This document shows positions 50,157 to 58,325 of a stretch of DNA of 64,000 nt, in pieces. Both the position numbers and the translations under genes were made by a program. The stretch's first letter is position 1; each line of letters opens with the position of its first letter. The notes below the pieces were generated by a model that was given only the letters and a program-made list of their open reading frames with translations, searched no databases and was not told the DNA's origin. Source of the DNA: DATEHG01 sp041691295 (GTDB lineage: Bacteria > Gemmatimonadota > Gemmatimonadetes > Gemmatimonadales > GWC2-71-9); the NCBI GenBank assembly GCA_041691295.1, contig JBEPVA010000002.1, positions 1 to 64,000 of the forward strand, given 5' to 3'.

Positions 50157-50708
50157 TTACGATTGAGTCCGCCGGGACAGCCACATCTGCCAGCAAAGCC
50201 AGAACCCGAGCCAGACACTGGCGAGGAAGACGATCATGCCGCCTGCTTTGACCAGCGCCGCGATCCTGGTATCGCTCGACAGGGCGTTGAAGTGGTCGAG
50301 CAGCCAGTTCCAGTCATGCTCGGGGTCATCGCTGAATCCGACTAGCGGGAGCTCCTCGGCCCGTGCGTCCCCGATATAGACCGCCAGGTTGGCCATGCTC
50401 GACGCCAGCCAGGTCCCGCCGACGGCCACGCCGTAGAAATCGCCCTGGCGGTAGAGCATGACGGCCACAAGAATCGGAATGGCGAGTTGGGTAATGCTGC
50501 CGCCGGCGATCGTCAGTGTCTCCCCGAACGGCGAGAACAGGATGTGACCCATTTCATGGAAGCCGAGGGTCAGGCCGGAGTAGATGTGGTAGAACTCATA
50601 GTCCTGGAACTGCCGCCAGCCGGCCCAGGCCAAAAACAGCAGGAGCAGCAGCCGCAGTTCCGGCCGCCGCCCCTGACACCACGCCCTGGCTTCATTGAAA
50701 CAGCTCAT
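50157..50708 (-). CDS. Membrane protein with HEMGH motif (putative metalloprotease)
   Basis: A 183-aa protein with about four membrane helices. The segment GLTLGFHEMGHILFSPFGE carries HEMGH at the end of a helix, the form of zinc site seen in M50-type intramembrane proteases and some other membrane hydrolases. A candidate third ligand lies in the acidic loop after SFSDDPEHDWNW-like sequence (around residues 120-130). M50 proteins usually also have an NPDG-like motif, which I do not see, so protease function is tentative. ATG at 50708 chosen; longer forms would start inside a repeat. Confidence 0.75.
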   Translation of the reverse strand: MSCFNEARAWCQGRRPELRLLLLLFLAWAGWRQFQDYEFYHIYSGLTLGFHEMGHILFSPFGETLTIAGGSITQLAIPILVAVMLYRQGDFYGVAVGGTWLASSMANLAVYIGDARAEELPLVGFSDDPEHDWNWLLDHFNALSSDTRIAALVKAGGMIVFLASVWLGFWLCWQMWLSRRTQS

Positions 50709-50716
50709 CCAGTGAT

Positions 50717-50795
50717 CATCCGCAGATTGCGCAGATTCCACCGATTGATCATGCCCGCGAGCGCCGATCGCCGAAATCGGCGCACTCTGCGGATG
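50717..50795. repeat. REP-like inverted repeat
   Basis: catccgcaga (50717-50726) and tctgcggatg (50786-50795) are exact complements. Between them gcgccgat (50761-50768) and atcggcgc (50776-50783) form a second perfect hairpin. The left arm continues with cgcagattgcgcag, a pattern common in dispersed repeats. It lies between the ctpA stop and the HEMGH gene. Confidence 0.8.
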
Positions 50796-50799
50796 GTTC

Positions 50800-52356
50800 C
50801 TAGGATCCCATCGCCAGAGCAAACAGCTCCGGCTGGGTATGCCCCCGCTGCGCCAGCGTCAGCGCCTCGCGCAGCTGGCGATCCTTGACCATGGCGTGGC
50901 GCGTTGCGGTTGAATCGCCAAACGCCACCCGCGCCACCCGCCATTCAATCAGCCGGTCGAGATAGCTGGCCCCAGCGTCATACACCGCCCGATCGACGGT
51001 GATCCCCTTGGCGGTCAGCCGCTTCCAGTAGTCCTCACGCCAGGCCGGCTGGTATGTAAAGTTCGGGGTCAATGAGGGCCGGAGCTGCGTGGCCATGTCG
51101 TACAGCACCAGGTACGCCTCCTGGCCGTGCGGCGCCAGGGCCAGCTGCAGCTTTCGCTCCGCATCAGTCAGGGTGTCGCCGCGGACGACCCGATCTGGAG
51201 TAATGCCACCACCGCCGTAGACCGGCCGGCCCGACTCTGAACGAAAGACTGGCCGAATACTGTCCGCCTTGGTGGAGTCGGCCGGGATTTCTTCGAGGCG
51301 CCCGTCTGCGCCCCGCCGCCGCGGACGCTGAATCGAGCGGCCACTCGGCGTGAGCCAGCGTCCGCTGGTCAGCTTGAGCAACCAGCCGCCCGACAATGGC
51401 ATTGCGGTCTGGACCAGTCCCTTGCCATAGGAAATCGTCCCCAGCACCAGCGCCCGGTCATGATCTTGCAAGGCGCCCGCCACAATTTCCGTGGCTGAGG
51501 CGGACCCGCCGTCGACCAGTACAATGAGCGGAAGGTTGGGGGCCAGCGGCTGCTTTGGGGCCCGGTAGATCTCGGGTGCCGGATCCCGGCTCTTCACTCG
51601 ATAGATCTCTTCACCAGCGGGCAGGAAGAGGTTGGCCACCTGCACCGCCTGGTCGGTGTAGCCCCCGCCATTGCCACGCATATCCAGGATCAGCGCCTTG
51701 GCGCCGGCTGCCAGCACCTTGCGCACCGCCGCCTCGGTCTCGTCGCCCGACTTCTCGGTGAACTGCTGCAGCGGCAGGTAGCCGACCCCGCCGTCGAGGA
51801 CGATGGCGTACGGTGCTCCCGGAATCCGGACCACCGCACGCTCGAACTTGAGTTCCATCGGCTTGACCATACCAGCCCGATGGAAGGTGACTCTGACCGG
51901 AGTGCCGGGCGGTCCCTTCATGGCGGTGGTCACGTCCAGGAACTTCATCCCCGCGGTCGGCTTGCTGTCGACGGCCATGATCTCGTCGCCCTCGAGCACC
52001 CCGCCCCGCTCACCGGGCGAATTGGGGAAGACTCGCATCACGGTGAAATGGGTCTCATGATCCTCAAGCAGCAATCCCACGCCGGCGTATCGTCCCGCGA
52101 TCTGGACATTGAAATCGGCCAGATCCTTGGGGCTCACCAGTTCAGCGTAGGGATCACCGAGGCGATCGACCAATCCGTAGGCCGCCTCCTGGTACAGCGA
52201 GTCGACGCTGGCGGAATCGACGTAGCGGCCGGCGACGGCGCCGAGCACCTGGCCGAACAGCCTGGCGCCATCGGTGCTGGTCTGCTGGCCCGCCAGAACA
52301 GTGGCGGTGGCGAATGTCAGGAAAAGCGTCGACAGGGTCAGGCGGCGCGAAGGCAT
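50800..52356 (-). CDS. ctpA: S41 C-terminal processing peptidase
   Basis: A 518-aa exported serine protease: signal peptide (LTLSTLFLTFATATVLAG), PDZ domain (about 95-175, GVGLLLEDHETHFTVMRVF) and S41 catalytic domain. The catalytic Ser is in DGGSASATEIVAGAL and the Lys in GTISYGKGLVQT, with ALILDMRGNGGGY before them. It degrades or trims periplasmic proteins with nonpolar C-termini. The ATG at 52356 is chosen because the upstream in-frame residues do not fit a signal peptide. A 14-bp inverted repeat flanks the divergent promoter region. Confidence 0.94.
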   Translation of the reverse strand: MPSRRLTLSTLFLTFATATVLAGQQTSTDGARLFGQVLGAVAGRYVDSASVDSLYQEAAYGLVDRLGDPYAELVSPKDLADFNVQIAGRYAGVGLLLEDHETHFTVMRVFPNSPGERGGVLEGDEIMAVDSKPTAGMKFLDVTTAMKGPPGTPVRVTFHRAGMVKPMELKFERAVVRIPGAPYAIVLDGGVGYLPLQQFTEKSGDETEAAVRKVLAAGAKALILDMRGNGGGYTDQAVQVANLFLPAGEEIYRVKSRDPAPEIYRAPKQPLAPNLPLIVLVDGGSASATEIVAGALQDHDRALVLGTISYGKGLVQTAMPLSGGWLLKLTSGRWLTPSGRSIQRPRRRGADGRLEEIPADSTKADSIRPVFRSESGRPVYGGGGITPDRVVRGDTLTDAERKLQLALAPHGQEAYLVLYDMATQLRPSLTPNFTYQPAWREDYWKRLTAKGITVDRAVYDAGASYLDRLIEWRVARVAFGDSTATRHAMVKDRQLREALTLAQRGHTQPELFALAMGS

Positions 52357-52365
52357 TGGCTCTGG

Positions 52366-52508
52366 TCCGGGATGAACGGGATTCGGGGGTCCAGCCTGCA
52401 TGGCAATCTACGCAGAGCCGAGGCTCGATGTTCCAGCCGGGCAACGTCGGGAATTTCCGCAGTGCGCCTGGTGTCGCTGGTCACAGCCGGAACGCCGTTC
52501 ATCCCGGA
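52366..52508. promoter_or_regulatory. 14-bp perfect inverted repeat between ctpA and a serine-hydrolase homologue
   Basis: tccgggatgaacgg (52366-52379) and ccgttcatcccgga (52495-52508) are exact complements 115 bp apart. They lie between diverging genes, the left arm only 10 bp from the ctpA start. Possible operator pair or remnant of a repeat element. TAGGGT near 52558 and GGGGAGGT at 52573-52580 serve the rightward gene. Confidence 0.65.
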
Positions 52509-52583
52509 TCGCTGGCCGGGGCGGGCCTTCTTCCCGACAATGGTGCCGGAACGGTGGTAGGGTCATCAATCCGGGGAGGTCCC

Positions 52584-53654
52584 ATGTCGCGCCAGCAATC
52601 CTTCAGTGTCTTTGCCCTGCTTAGTCTCCTGCTGGCCGCTGGCTGTGCCAGGTTTGCCCGGGACACCCCGGCCTATCTCGACCGGGTCGAGGCGCCAACA
52701 CCGCTGGCCGGCCGGATCGACTCGGCCATGACCGCGCTGGAGCGACAGGGCTTTGCCGGCACCGTGCTCGTCGCCCAGGGCACTCACATGGTCCTGTATC
52801 GGGGCTACGGCATTGCCGACGCCACCACTGGCACCCGGGCCTCCGCCCTGACGCGCTATCCGCTCGGCGCGGTGGCCAATCAGTTCACCGCGGCGGCGGT
52901 GCTGCAGCTGCAGTCGGCCGGCCGGCTCCGCGCCGGCGATCGGGTGGGTCAATTTGATCGTGAGGCCAGCGCCGAGTTGAGCGGTGCGACGCTGCATGAA
53001 CTGCTCACCCGGAGCCGGGAGCCGCTCGAATACGCCACCACAACCGGACTGGCCGCTCCCGCCGCCTTCCGGGACAATGCTCCGCTGCTGGCACTGCCGC
53101 TGCAGGAGCAGTTCCGCGCTTCGGGAATGAGCTACGCCGAGCTCGAAAAGGTCGTGGCTGCCGCATCGGGTCAACCGTATGCCGACTATCGCCAGCAGCG
53201 GATCCTGGCGCCCAGCCGAATGGACCGGACGCTCGACGCGGCGTGGACCGGCCCCGCCGACCAGGTGGCGCTCGGCAACAGCTTCGGTCGGGAGACCACA
53301 ATCAAGGCCTCAGGGTTGGTAGGCCCACTCTCCGATCTCTATCGCTGGCATCTGGCGCTCGAGGGAGAGGCACCGCTTGACGCCCGGGCCCGCGACGGGC
53401 TGATCACCCCGGGCAGCAATGGCTATGCACCGGGCTGGGTGGTCGGTGAGACCGCCGGTGGAGACGTGCTGCTGCAGCATGTGGGAGACACCGAAGGGTT
53501 CCAACTCTGGACAGCGTGGCTCCCCGAGAGCGACACCGTAATCCTTCTGGGCATCAACAGCGATATCGGCTGGCGCAACCTGGCCAGCGAGATGCTGCTC
53601 GGGCTGGTAGCGGGCAACCGCGGAGGGCCACCTCAACGGAGTGCCTCGCGGTAG
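52584..53654 (+). CDS. Catalytically degenerate serine beta-lactamase-family lipoprotein
   Basis: A 356-aa lipoprotein (LLSLLLAAGC lipobox) with the class C beta-lactamase/transpeptidase-like fold. The active-site region that is normally SVTK (SxxK) reads AVAN in PLGAVANQFTAAAVLQL: both Ser and Lys are missing. The YxN motif is also not recognisable where expected (FRASGMSYAE). The third motif survives as HVGDTEGF. The fold seems kept while catalysis is lost, which suggests a binding or regulatory role. A strong Shine-Dalgarno fixes the start. Confidence 0.88.
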   Translation: MSRQQSFSVFALLSLLLAAGCARFARDTPAYLDRVEAPTPLAGRIDSAMTALERQGFAGTVLVAQGTHMVLYRGYGIADATTGTRASALTRYPLGAVANQFTAAAVLQLQSAGRLRAGDRVGQFDREASAELSGATLHELLTRSREPLEYATTTGLAAPAAFRDNAPLLALPLQEQFRASGMSYAELEKVVAAASGQPYADYRQQRILAPSRMDRTLDAAWTGPADQVALGNSFGRETTIKASGLVGPLSDLYRWHLALEGEAPLDARARDGLITPGSNGYAPGWVVGETAGGDVLLQHVGDTEGFQLWTAWLPESDTVILLGINSDIGWRNLASEMLLGLVAGNRGGPPQRSASR

Positions 53655-54023
53655 GTACCGCAAGCCGGGCAGCACGGCAGGCTTCGAAGGGGTGTCAACA
53701 CGCCCCTTCGTCGCATGTGTGAATGATCTTCGGCTCGGGCGTCCTTAGCACGCCGTTCGGAAAGGGGCGGCATCGCCTGGTGGGAACCGGTTCCTCTCTT
53801 GCGGAACCCCCAGGAGGCTTCGGGGAGGCGGCACTTGCCGTCTCCCCGTTGCATTTGTGTGCACCCGGGCGCGCTCGCTCGTCATCGGTCGGACAGCATG
53901 CACATTCACGGCCGACTGGTCCCCGAAATGACGCCGTTCGCCCCTTCGAGACCCGGTGGCGCCCAGCCACGAAACGCCGCCGCGCATCGGGGCGTATCGT
54001 TCTATCTCAGTCTCGTCGAGCCA
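53655..54023 (+). other. 369-bp intergenic region with several stable hairpins
   Basis: No gene is seen. A terminator-like hairpin (cgaagggg/ccccttcg, 53685-53710) follows the lipoprotein gene. A longer stem (53775-53813) with inner perfect pairing ggttcc/ggaacc, and a second hairpin (ggggaggcggc/gccgtctcccc, 53821-53846), lie upstream of the LytS-like kinase. They may be part of its leader or a small RNA. Confidence 0.55.
53685..53710 (+). terminator. Hairpin after the lipoprotein gene
   Basis: cgaagggg and ccccttcg form an 8-bp perfect stem 30 bp after the stop codon. No U-tract follows, so termination may be weak or factor-dependent. Confidence 0.5.
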
Positions 54024-55196
54024 ATGAACTCATTCAGCCGATGGATCGAAGGGCCCGGACCTTCGAGCGAGCACTGGCGCCGGGCCGGTATCACCGCGGC
54101 AATCATTGCGGGTGGTTGGACCACCTTTGGCGTGGTGTCATTCGGACAGGCGTGGCTGTACTACACCCTGCCCGGCGCCGGTCGGGAACCGCCCATCCAC
54201 CTGTTCATGCTGGCCATGGGCAGTGCCTGGATCTGGGCGCTGCTCACCCCGCTGGCACTCTGGTGGTCTGCACGCGTGGTCAGGAGTCCAGCTCGCTGGG
54301 CCCGTATTCTTGGCCTCCACATACTGGCGGGAGTCGCCTTCATCGTGGTGTCGACCGGCCTGGAGCGCAGCCTTGCCACGCTGCTGCTCGGGACGCCGGG
54401 ACCATCCTTTGCCCGCAGCCTGCTCTATCGGTTCGACAGCCGGTTCCTGGCGTATCTCATCATCGTGACCCTGGCCCAGGTCAGCCGCATCCTGACGCTG
54501 TCTCGCGACCGCCAGCTGGAATCGGCCCAGCTCGCCACTCAGCTGGCCCGGGCCGAGTTGCAGGTGCTCAAGATGCAACTGCAGCCGCACTTCCTGTTCA
54601 ATGCCCTGAATGCTATTTCGGAGCTGGTGCACCAGGATCCCGGTACCGCCGATCGGCTGATCGGGCGACTGGGTCACCTGCTGAGGCTGTCGCTGGACCA
54701 GGCCGCTGGCCACCAGATGGTGCCGCTGCGACAGGAGCTCGAATTTCTGTGGGCTTACCTCGAGATCGAACAGACCCGGTTCGGCACTCGGCTGGCCGTG
54801 GAAATCGTGGCCGGGCTCGAAGTGCTCGATGCCGCGGTGCCAACTTTGCTGCTACAGCCGCTAGTCGAGAACGCCATCCGCCACGGCGCCGCCCAGCGTT
54901 CCGAGGGCGGCCGCGTCAGCCTGCGGGCTCGCCGGGACGAGGAGCGGCTGCGGATCGTGGTCGAGGACAACGGTCCAGGGTTTCCCGAAGCCGAGTCGAG
55001 TTTGCCGGCCGGACTCGGACTGCGCAATACCCGTGAACGGCTGCGCCAGCTGTACGGCGCCGATCATCGCTTCCGCCTGGCCAACGCCCCAGAAGGCGGG
55101 GCGCGCCTGCTGCTTGAGGTACCGTTCCGCGAAATCAGCCAGGCCAATACCCCACTTCACCTCCGGGCGGTCCCGCGCCCGCCGGTCCGGCGATGA
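54024..55196 (+). CDS. LytS-type sensor histidine kinase
   Basis: A 390-aa membrane kinase. Four membrane helices occupy about residues 20-165, followed by a coiled linker and the His_kinase domain with LQPHFLFNALNAISEL (phospho-acceptor His). An HATPase_c domain has LLQPLVENAIRHGA, VEDNGPGF and GLGLRNTRERL. The ATG at 54024 is preferred; an in-frame ATG at 53928 would add a non-membrane extension. The stop overlaps the LytTR regulator start by 4 bp, so they form a pair. Confidence 0.93.
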   Translation: MNSFSRWIEGPGPSSEHWRRAGITAAIIAGGWTTFGVVSFGQAWLYYTLPGAGREPPIHLFMLAMGSAWIWALLTPLALWWSARVVRSPARWARILGLHILAGVAFIVVSTGLERSLATLLLGTPGPSFARSLLYRFDSRFLAYLIIVTLAQVSRILTLSRDRQLESAQLATQLARAELQVLKMQLQPHFLFNALNAISELVHQDPGTADRLIGRLGHLLRLSLDQAAGHQMVPLRQELEFLWAYLEIEQTRFGTRLAVEIVAGLEVLDAAVPTLLLQPLVENAIRHGAAQRSEGGRVSLRARRDEERLRIVVEDNGPGFPEAESSLPAGLGLRNTRERLRQLYGADHRFRLANAPEGGARLLLEVPFREISQANTPLHLRAVPRPPVRR

Positions 55197-55936
55197 ATCC
55201 GGTCAGTGTCATCGTCGCCGACGACGAGCCACTGGGGCGCCAGCGCATCGTCCGGCTCCTGGCCCGCGAACCCGACGCCCAGATCGTGGCGGTTTGCGCC
55301 GACGGTCCCACCGCGCTCGCCGCGGTGCGCCGCTACAACCCGGACCTGCTCTTTCTCGATGTCCAGATGCCATCGCTGGACGGCTTCAGTGTGATTAAGC
55401 AGGCCAGCGCCGGCGGCCGCCCCGCGGTGGTCTTCGTCACGGCCCATGACCAGTATGCCCTGCAGGCCTTTGACGCCGATGCACTCGATTACCTCCTCAA
55501 GCCGTTTGACGAGGAGCGGTTTCACCGAGCCTACCTCCGGGCCCGCGAGCGGCTCAATCGGCCTCCGGAAAAGGAACCCACCCCGATCACGGAAGGAATG
55601 CATCCTGACCGGCTGGCCGTGAAGCGGGAGGGGGCGGTTTATTTCGTGAAGATCGCGGACGTCGACTGGGTCGAGGCGGCCAGCAACTATGTCCGCCTGC
55701 ATACCGGGCAGGAAACGCACCTGCTGCGTGAATCGATGACCGGGATCGGAGCCCGGCTCGACCCCCGCCGCTTCCTGCGAATCCATCGGACCGCGATCGT
55801 CAACGTCGACCGGATCCGCGAACTGCAGCCGTGGTTCTCCGGCGAGTACATTGTGATTCTGCAAGACGGTACCAAGTTGAAAGTGAGCCGAGGCTACCGG
55901 AATGTGGTCACCCAGTGGCTGGGCAAGGCATGCTGA
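55193..55936 (+). CDS. LytTR-family response regulator
   Basis: A 247-aa regulator. The REC domain has IVADDEPLGRQRIVRLL and LLFLDVQMPSLDGF with the phospho-Asp, and ALDYLLKPFDEERF at its end. The C-terminal LytTR DNA-binding domain (about 140-247) has VDWVEAASNYVRLHTG, FLRIHRTAIVNVDRI and LKVSRGYRNVV. Typical targets are direct repeats upstream of envelope or surface genes. It is translationally coupled to the kinase and followed 22 bp later by a small SnoaL-like secreted protein. Confidence 0.95.
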   Translation: MNPVSVIVADDEPLGRQRIVRLLAREPDAQIVAVCADGPTALAAVRRYNPDLLFLDVQMPSLDGFSVIKQASAGGRPAVVFVTAHDQYALQAFDADALDYLLKPFDEERFHRAYLRARERLNRPPEKEPTPITEGMHPDRLAVKREGAVYFVKIADVDWVEAASNYVRLHTGQETHLLRESMTGIGARLDPRRFLRIHRTAIVNVDRIRELQPWFSGEYIVILQDGTKLKVSRGYRNVVTQWLGKAC

Positions 55937-55958
55937 ACCCTCTGACGGAACAGGACCC

Positions 55959-56408
55959 ATGAACCGCCTTCGATTGTTCGTCATCGTCGCCCTCCTGGCC
56001 ATGACCGGCCGGGCCACTCTCAACGCCCAGTCAGCTGCGCCACAACTGATGAAGGCTGACCGCGATTTTGCCACAGCCGTGGCGGCGCATGGCGTCGATG
56101 CCTGGGTGGCCGCCTTTGCGCCGGATGGGATCCAGATCGATGAGGCAGGAATTACCAGGGGCTCGGATGCCATCCGGCAGCTGATGGCCGGCGCCCTGGC
56201 CGACCCCAAGACCCTGCTCGACTGGCAGCCGGTGTCGGCCATCGCGGCGGGGTCGAATGATCTGGGGTACACCATCGGCAAGTGGCAGGTCCGGCTGCGC
56301 GCCAAGCGCGACAGCGTGCTGGCGCACGGGAACTATCTGACGGTCTGGAAGAAACAGCCCGACGGAAGCTGGAAGGCGGCGGTGGATATCGGGAATCCGG
56401 AGAAATAG
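55959..56408 (+). CDS. Secreted DUF4440/SnoaL-like protein
   Basis: A 149-aa protein with a signal peptide (LFVIVALLAMTGRATLNAQ) and an NTF2-like alpha+beta domain: MKADRDFATAVAAHGVDAWV, AFAPDGIQID, GSDAIRQLM and HGNYLTVWKKQPDGSWK. DUF4440 domains bind or transform small molecules in related proteins, but no catalytic residue can be assigned. AGGA precedes the ATG. It is probably co-transcribed with the LytS/LytTR genes. Its stop is followed directly by the octamer array. Confidence 0.9.
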   Translation: MNRLRLFVIVALLAMTGRATLNAQSAAPQLMKADRDFATAVAAHGVDAWVAAFAPDGIQIDEAGITRGSDAIRQLMAGALADPKTLLDWQPVSAIAAGSNDLGYTIGKWQVRLRAKRDSVLAHGNYLTVWKKQPDGSWKAAVDIGNPEK

Positions 56409-56558
56409 ACGGACAGGCGGACAGGCGGACAGGCGGACAGGCGGACAGGCGGACAGGCGGACCGAAACTAATTAACGGTTCGCCATCTCGTCGCTCGTCG
56501 CTCGTCGCTCGTCTCTCGTCTCTAGTCTCTCGTCTGTAGTCTGCCTACCTTCTCACCC
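56409..56558 (+). repeat. R/Y module: (gacaggcg)6 and heptamer array
   Basis: Six exact gacaggcg octamers (56412-56459) lie just after a stop codon. They are followed by an AT-rich centre flanked by gaccgaa and ggttcg, then eight pyrimidine-rich heptamers (ctcgtcg x3, ctcgtct x2, ctagtct, ctcgtct, gtagtct; 56487-56542). A TACCTT box (56546-56551) follows before the next start. The octamer is shared with positions 1-48. Confidence 0.92.
56546..56551 (+). promoter_or_regulatory. -10 box TACCTT of the leaderless kinase gene
   Basis: TACCTT ends 7 bp before the ATG at 56559. No Shine-Dalgarno is present between it and the start. Confidence 0.5.
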
Positions 56559-58325
56559 ATGCTCCCGTCCGACTCCGCTGTCCCGCTGGCCGGCAGCGGT
56601 GAGCCCGCCGCCGCTCTGCTGCAAGCCGCCATCACGGTCGGCCTGGCCGTTCTTTGTGCCCAGCTTTATCGCCGCTATCAGAAGCCCTACCTCCGCTGGT
56701 GGGCCGTGGCCTGGTCGCTGTACGCGCTGCGGTTGGCAGCCATCATCACCTTCCTCCGCACCGGTGGCAGGGGCTGGCTGTACTGGCACCAGGCCATCAC
56801 CGGCTGGACGGCGCTGGTGCTGCTCTGGACGGCGCTGGTCTTCTCCCGACAGCCCCGCTGGCGATCATGGTATCTCATCCTCGTACTGTTCCCGCCGGCC
56901 TGGGCCTTCGTGGCGATCTACGGTCTCGATCGCTTCATGCTGGTCGCGGTGCCCGCGGTGGTCTTTCTCAGCATCGCCACCCTCTGGACCGGCTGGGTTT
57001 TCTATCGCGATCACCGCGATACCGGTTCCACCGGTTCAGCGATCCTGGCCGGCGCATTCTGTCTGTGGGGCTTGCACCATCTCGACTATCCGCTGCTCCG
57101 GGCCCGCGGGGCGCTCAATCCCTGGAGCTATTACCTCGATATCTGTTTCCTGCTCGCGGTCGCCACCGGTCTGCTGACCCTGGTGATCGAAGACGCCAGG
57201 CGCGGGCTGGCGGCGCTGTCGGCGCTGTCGGATGGATTGGCCGAGGCGGCCGATGGCAATCCGGTCGATGCGCTGCTGGCGGGTGCGGCTTCGTTGCGCG
57301 GGGTCCGCGGCAGCGCCATGTACAGCGGCGAGGAGCGGCGATTCGTGCGCGGCACCGGCGCCTGCGCCAGCTGGGTGGGGCAGGTTCCGGCCGGCGCCGC
57401 CGCCGATGCGGTCGACGAAGCGCTGGCGTCCGGGCGGCCCAAGCTGTCAGCCGGCTGGAGTGCCGCCGATGCCCCGGGCGGCCCCTACCCCTGGGCCGCT
57501 GTACTGCCGGTACTCCAGGGGCAGGCTCCGGCTGGAGCACTGGTGATCGTGAGCGCGGCCCGCGATCCCTTCACCGCGGTGGATGAGCGGTTCCTCCGCG
57601 CCTTTGGCCGCCAGGCCGGCGCTGCGCTGGAGCGGGCCGATCTGGCCCTCCGTCTCCGCCAGCGCACCGCCGATCTCGAGCGCCTCTCGGCCCGGATGGT
57701 CCGCCAGCACGAGGAGGAACGGCGGCGGCTTTCCCTCGAACTCCACGACGAAACGGCCCAGGTCTTTGCGGCCGTGAAGATGCAACTTGGTGTGGCCCGC
57801 GAGCAGGCTGGACCGGAACTGGCCAGCCGGCTTGACCGCTCCCTCGAACTGGTCGATACCGGCCTGCACAGCATCCGACGGGTGACCGACAGCCTGCGGC
57901 CCGCCCTGCTCGATGACATCGGGCTGGTGCCAGCCCTGCGTTCCCTGGTGGCGGACTTCCGGGAGCAGAGCGGTCTCAGCATCGTGGTGCAGGTGCCCGA
58001 CCACGCCCCTATCCTCAATGCCGATGCGGACGTCGCCCTGTTCAGGGCCCTGCAGGAAGGGCTGGCTAACGTGGCCCGCCACGCCGCGGCCGAAGAAGTC
58101 CGGGTTGAACTCACGACCGATGGTACCGACGTGACCCTGCGCATCCGGGACGATGGCGTGGGTCTCGATCTCGGCGTCCTCGCCGGCAAGGCGCGGCAGG
58201 GACACGCCGGGTTGGTCGGGATGCGGGAACGGGTCGAGACGCTCGGTGGCGCCGTGGATATCGTCAGTGTGCCGGGCGGCGGGTTGCAACTCTCGATCCG
58301 GCTGCCGGAAGTGAGCGCCGCATGA
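56559..58325 (+). CDS. NarL-type (HisKA_3) sensor histidine kinase
   Basis: A 588-aa membrane kinase. About seven membrane helices (residues 15-220) form a 7TM-like sensor. A GAF-like domain (about 225-370) follows. HisKA_3 has EEERRRLSLELHDETAQ with the phospho-acceptor His, and an HATPase_c domain has EGLANVARHAAAE, RDDGVGLDL and GLVGMRERVETLGG. The kinase is coupled to the LuxR-type regulator by an ATGA overlap. The 7TM part resembles the separate protein encoded at 59141. Confidence 0.93.
   Translation: MLPSDSAVPLAGSGEPAAALLQAAITVGLAVLCAQLYRRYQKPYLRWWAVAWSLYALRLAAIITFLRTGGRGWLYWHQAITGWTALVLLWTALVFSRQPRWRSWYLILVLFPPAWAFVAIYGLDRFMLVAVPAVVFLSIATLWTGWVFYRDHRDTGSTGSAILAGAFCLWGLHHLDYPLLRARGALNPWSYYLDICFLLAVATGLLTLVIEDARRGLAALSALSDGLAEAADGNPVDALLAGAASLRGVRGSAMYSGEERRFVRGTGACASWVGQVPAGAAADAVDEALASGRPKLSAGWSAADAPGGPYPWAAVLPVLQGQAPAGALVIVSAARDPFTAVDERFLRAFGRQAGAALERADLALRLRQRTADLERLSARMVRQHEEERRRLSLELHDETAQVFAAVKMQLGVAREQAGPELASRLDRSLELVDTGLHSIRRVTDSLRPALLDDIGLVPALRSLVADFREQSGLSIVVQVPDHAPILNADADVALFRALQEGLANVARHAAAEEVRVELTTDGTDVTLRIRDDGVGLDLGVLAGKARQGHAGLVGMRERVETLGGAVDIVSVPGGGLQLSIRLPEVSAA

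Noticed and set aside
49975..50196. 73-codon leftward frame in an intergenic gap
   Set aside because: Overlaps the neighbouring gene, has no ribosome site and no recognisable features.
53723..55036. Rightward 437-codon frame over the LytS-like kinase
   Set aside because: Alternative frame rich in Arg/Gly/Ala; the overlapping frame has the kinase motifs.
56412..56542. Possible CRISPR array
   Set aside because: Units are 7-8 bp with no unique spacers; these are simple tandem repeats.
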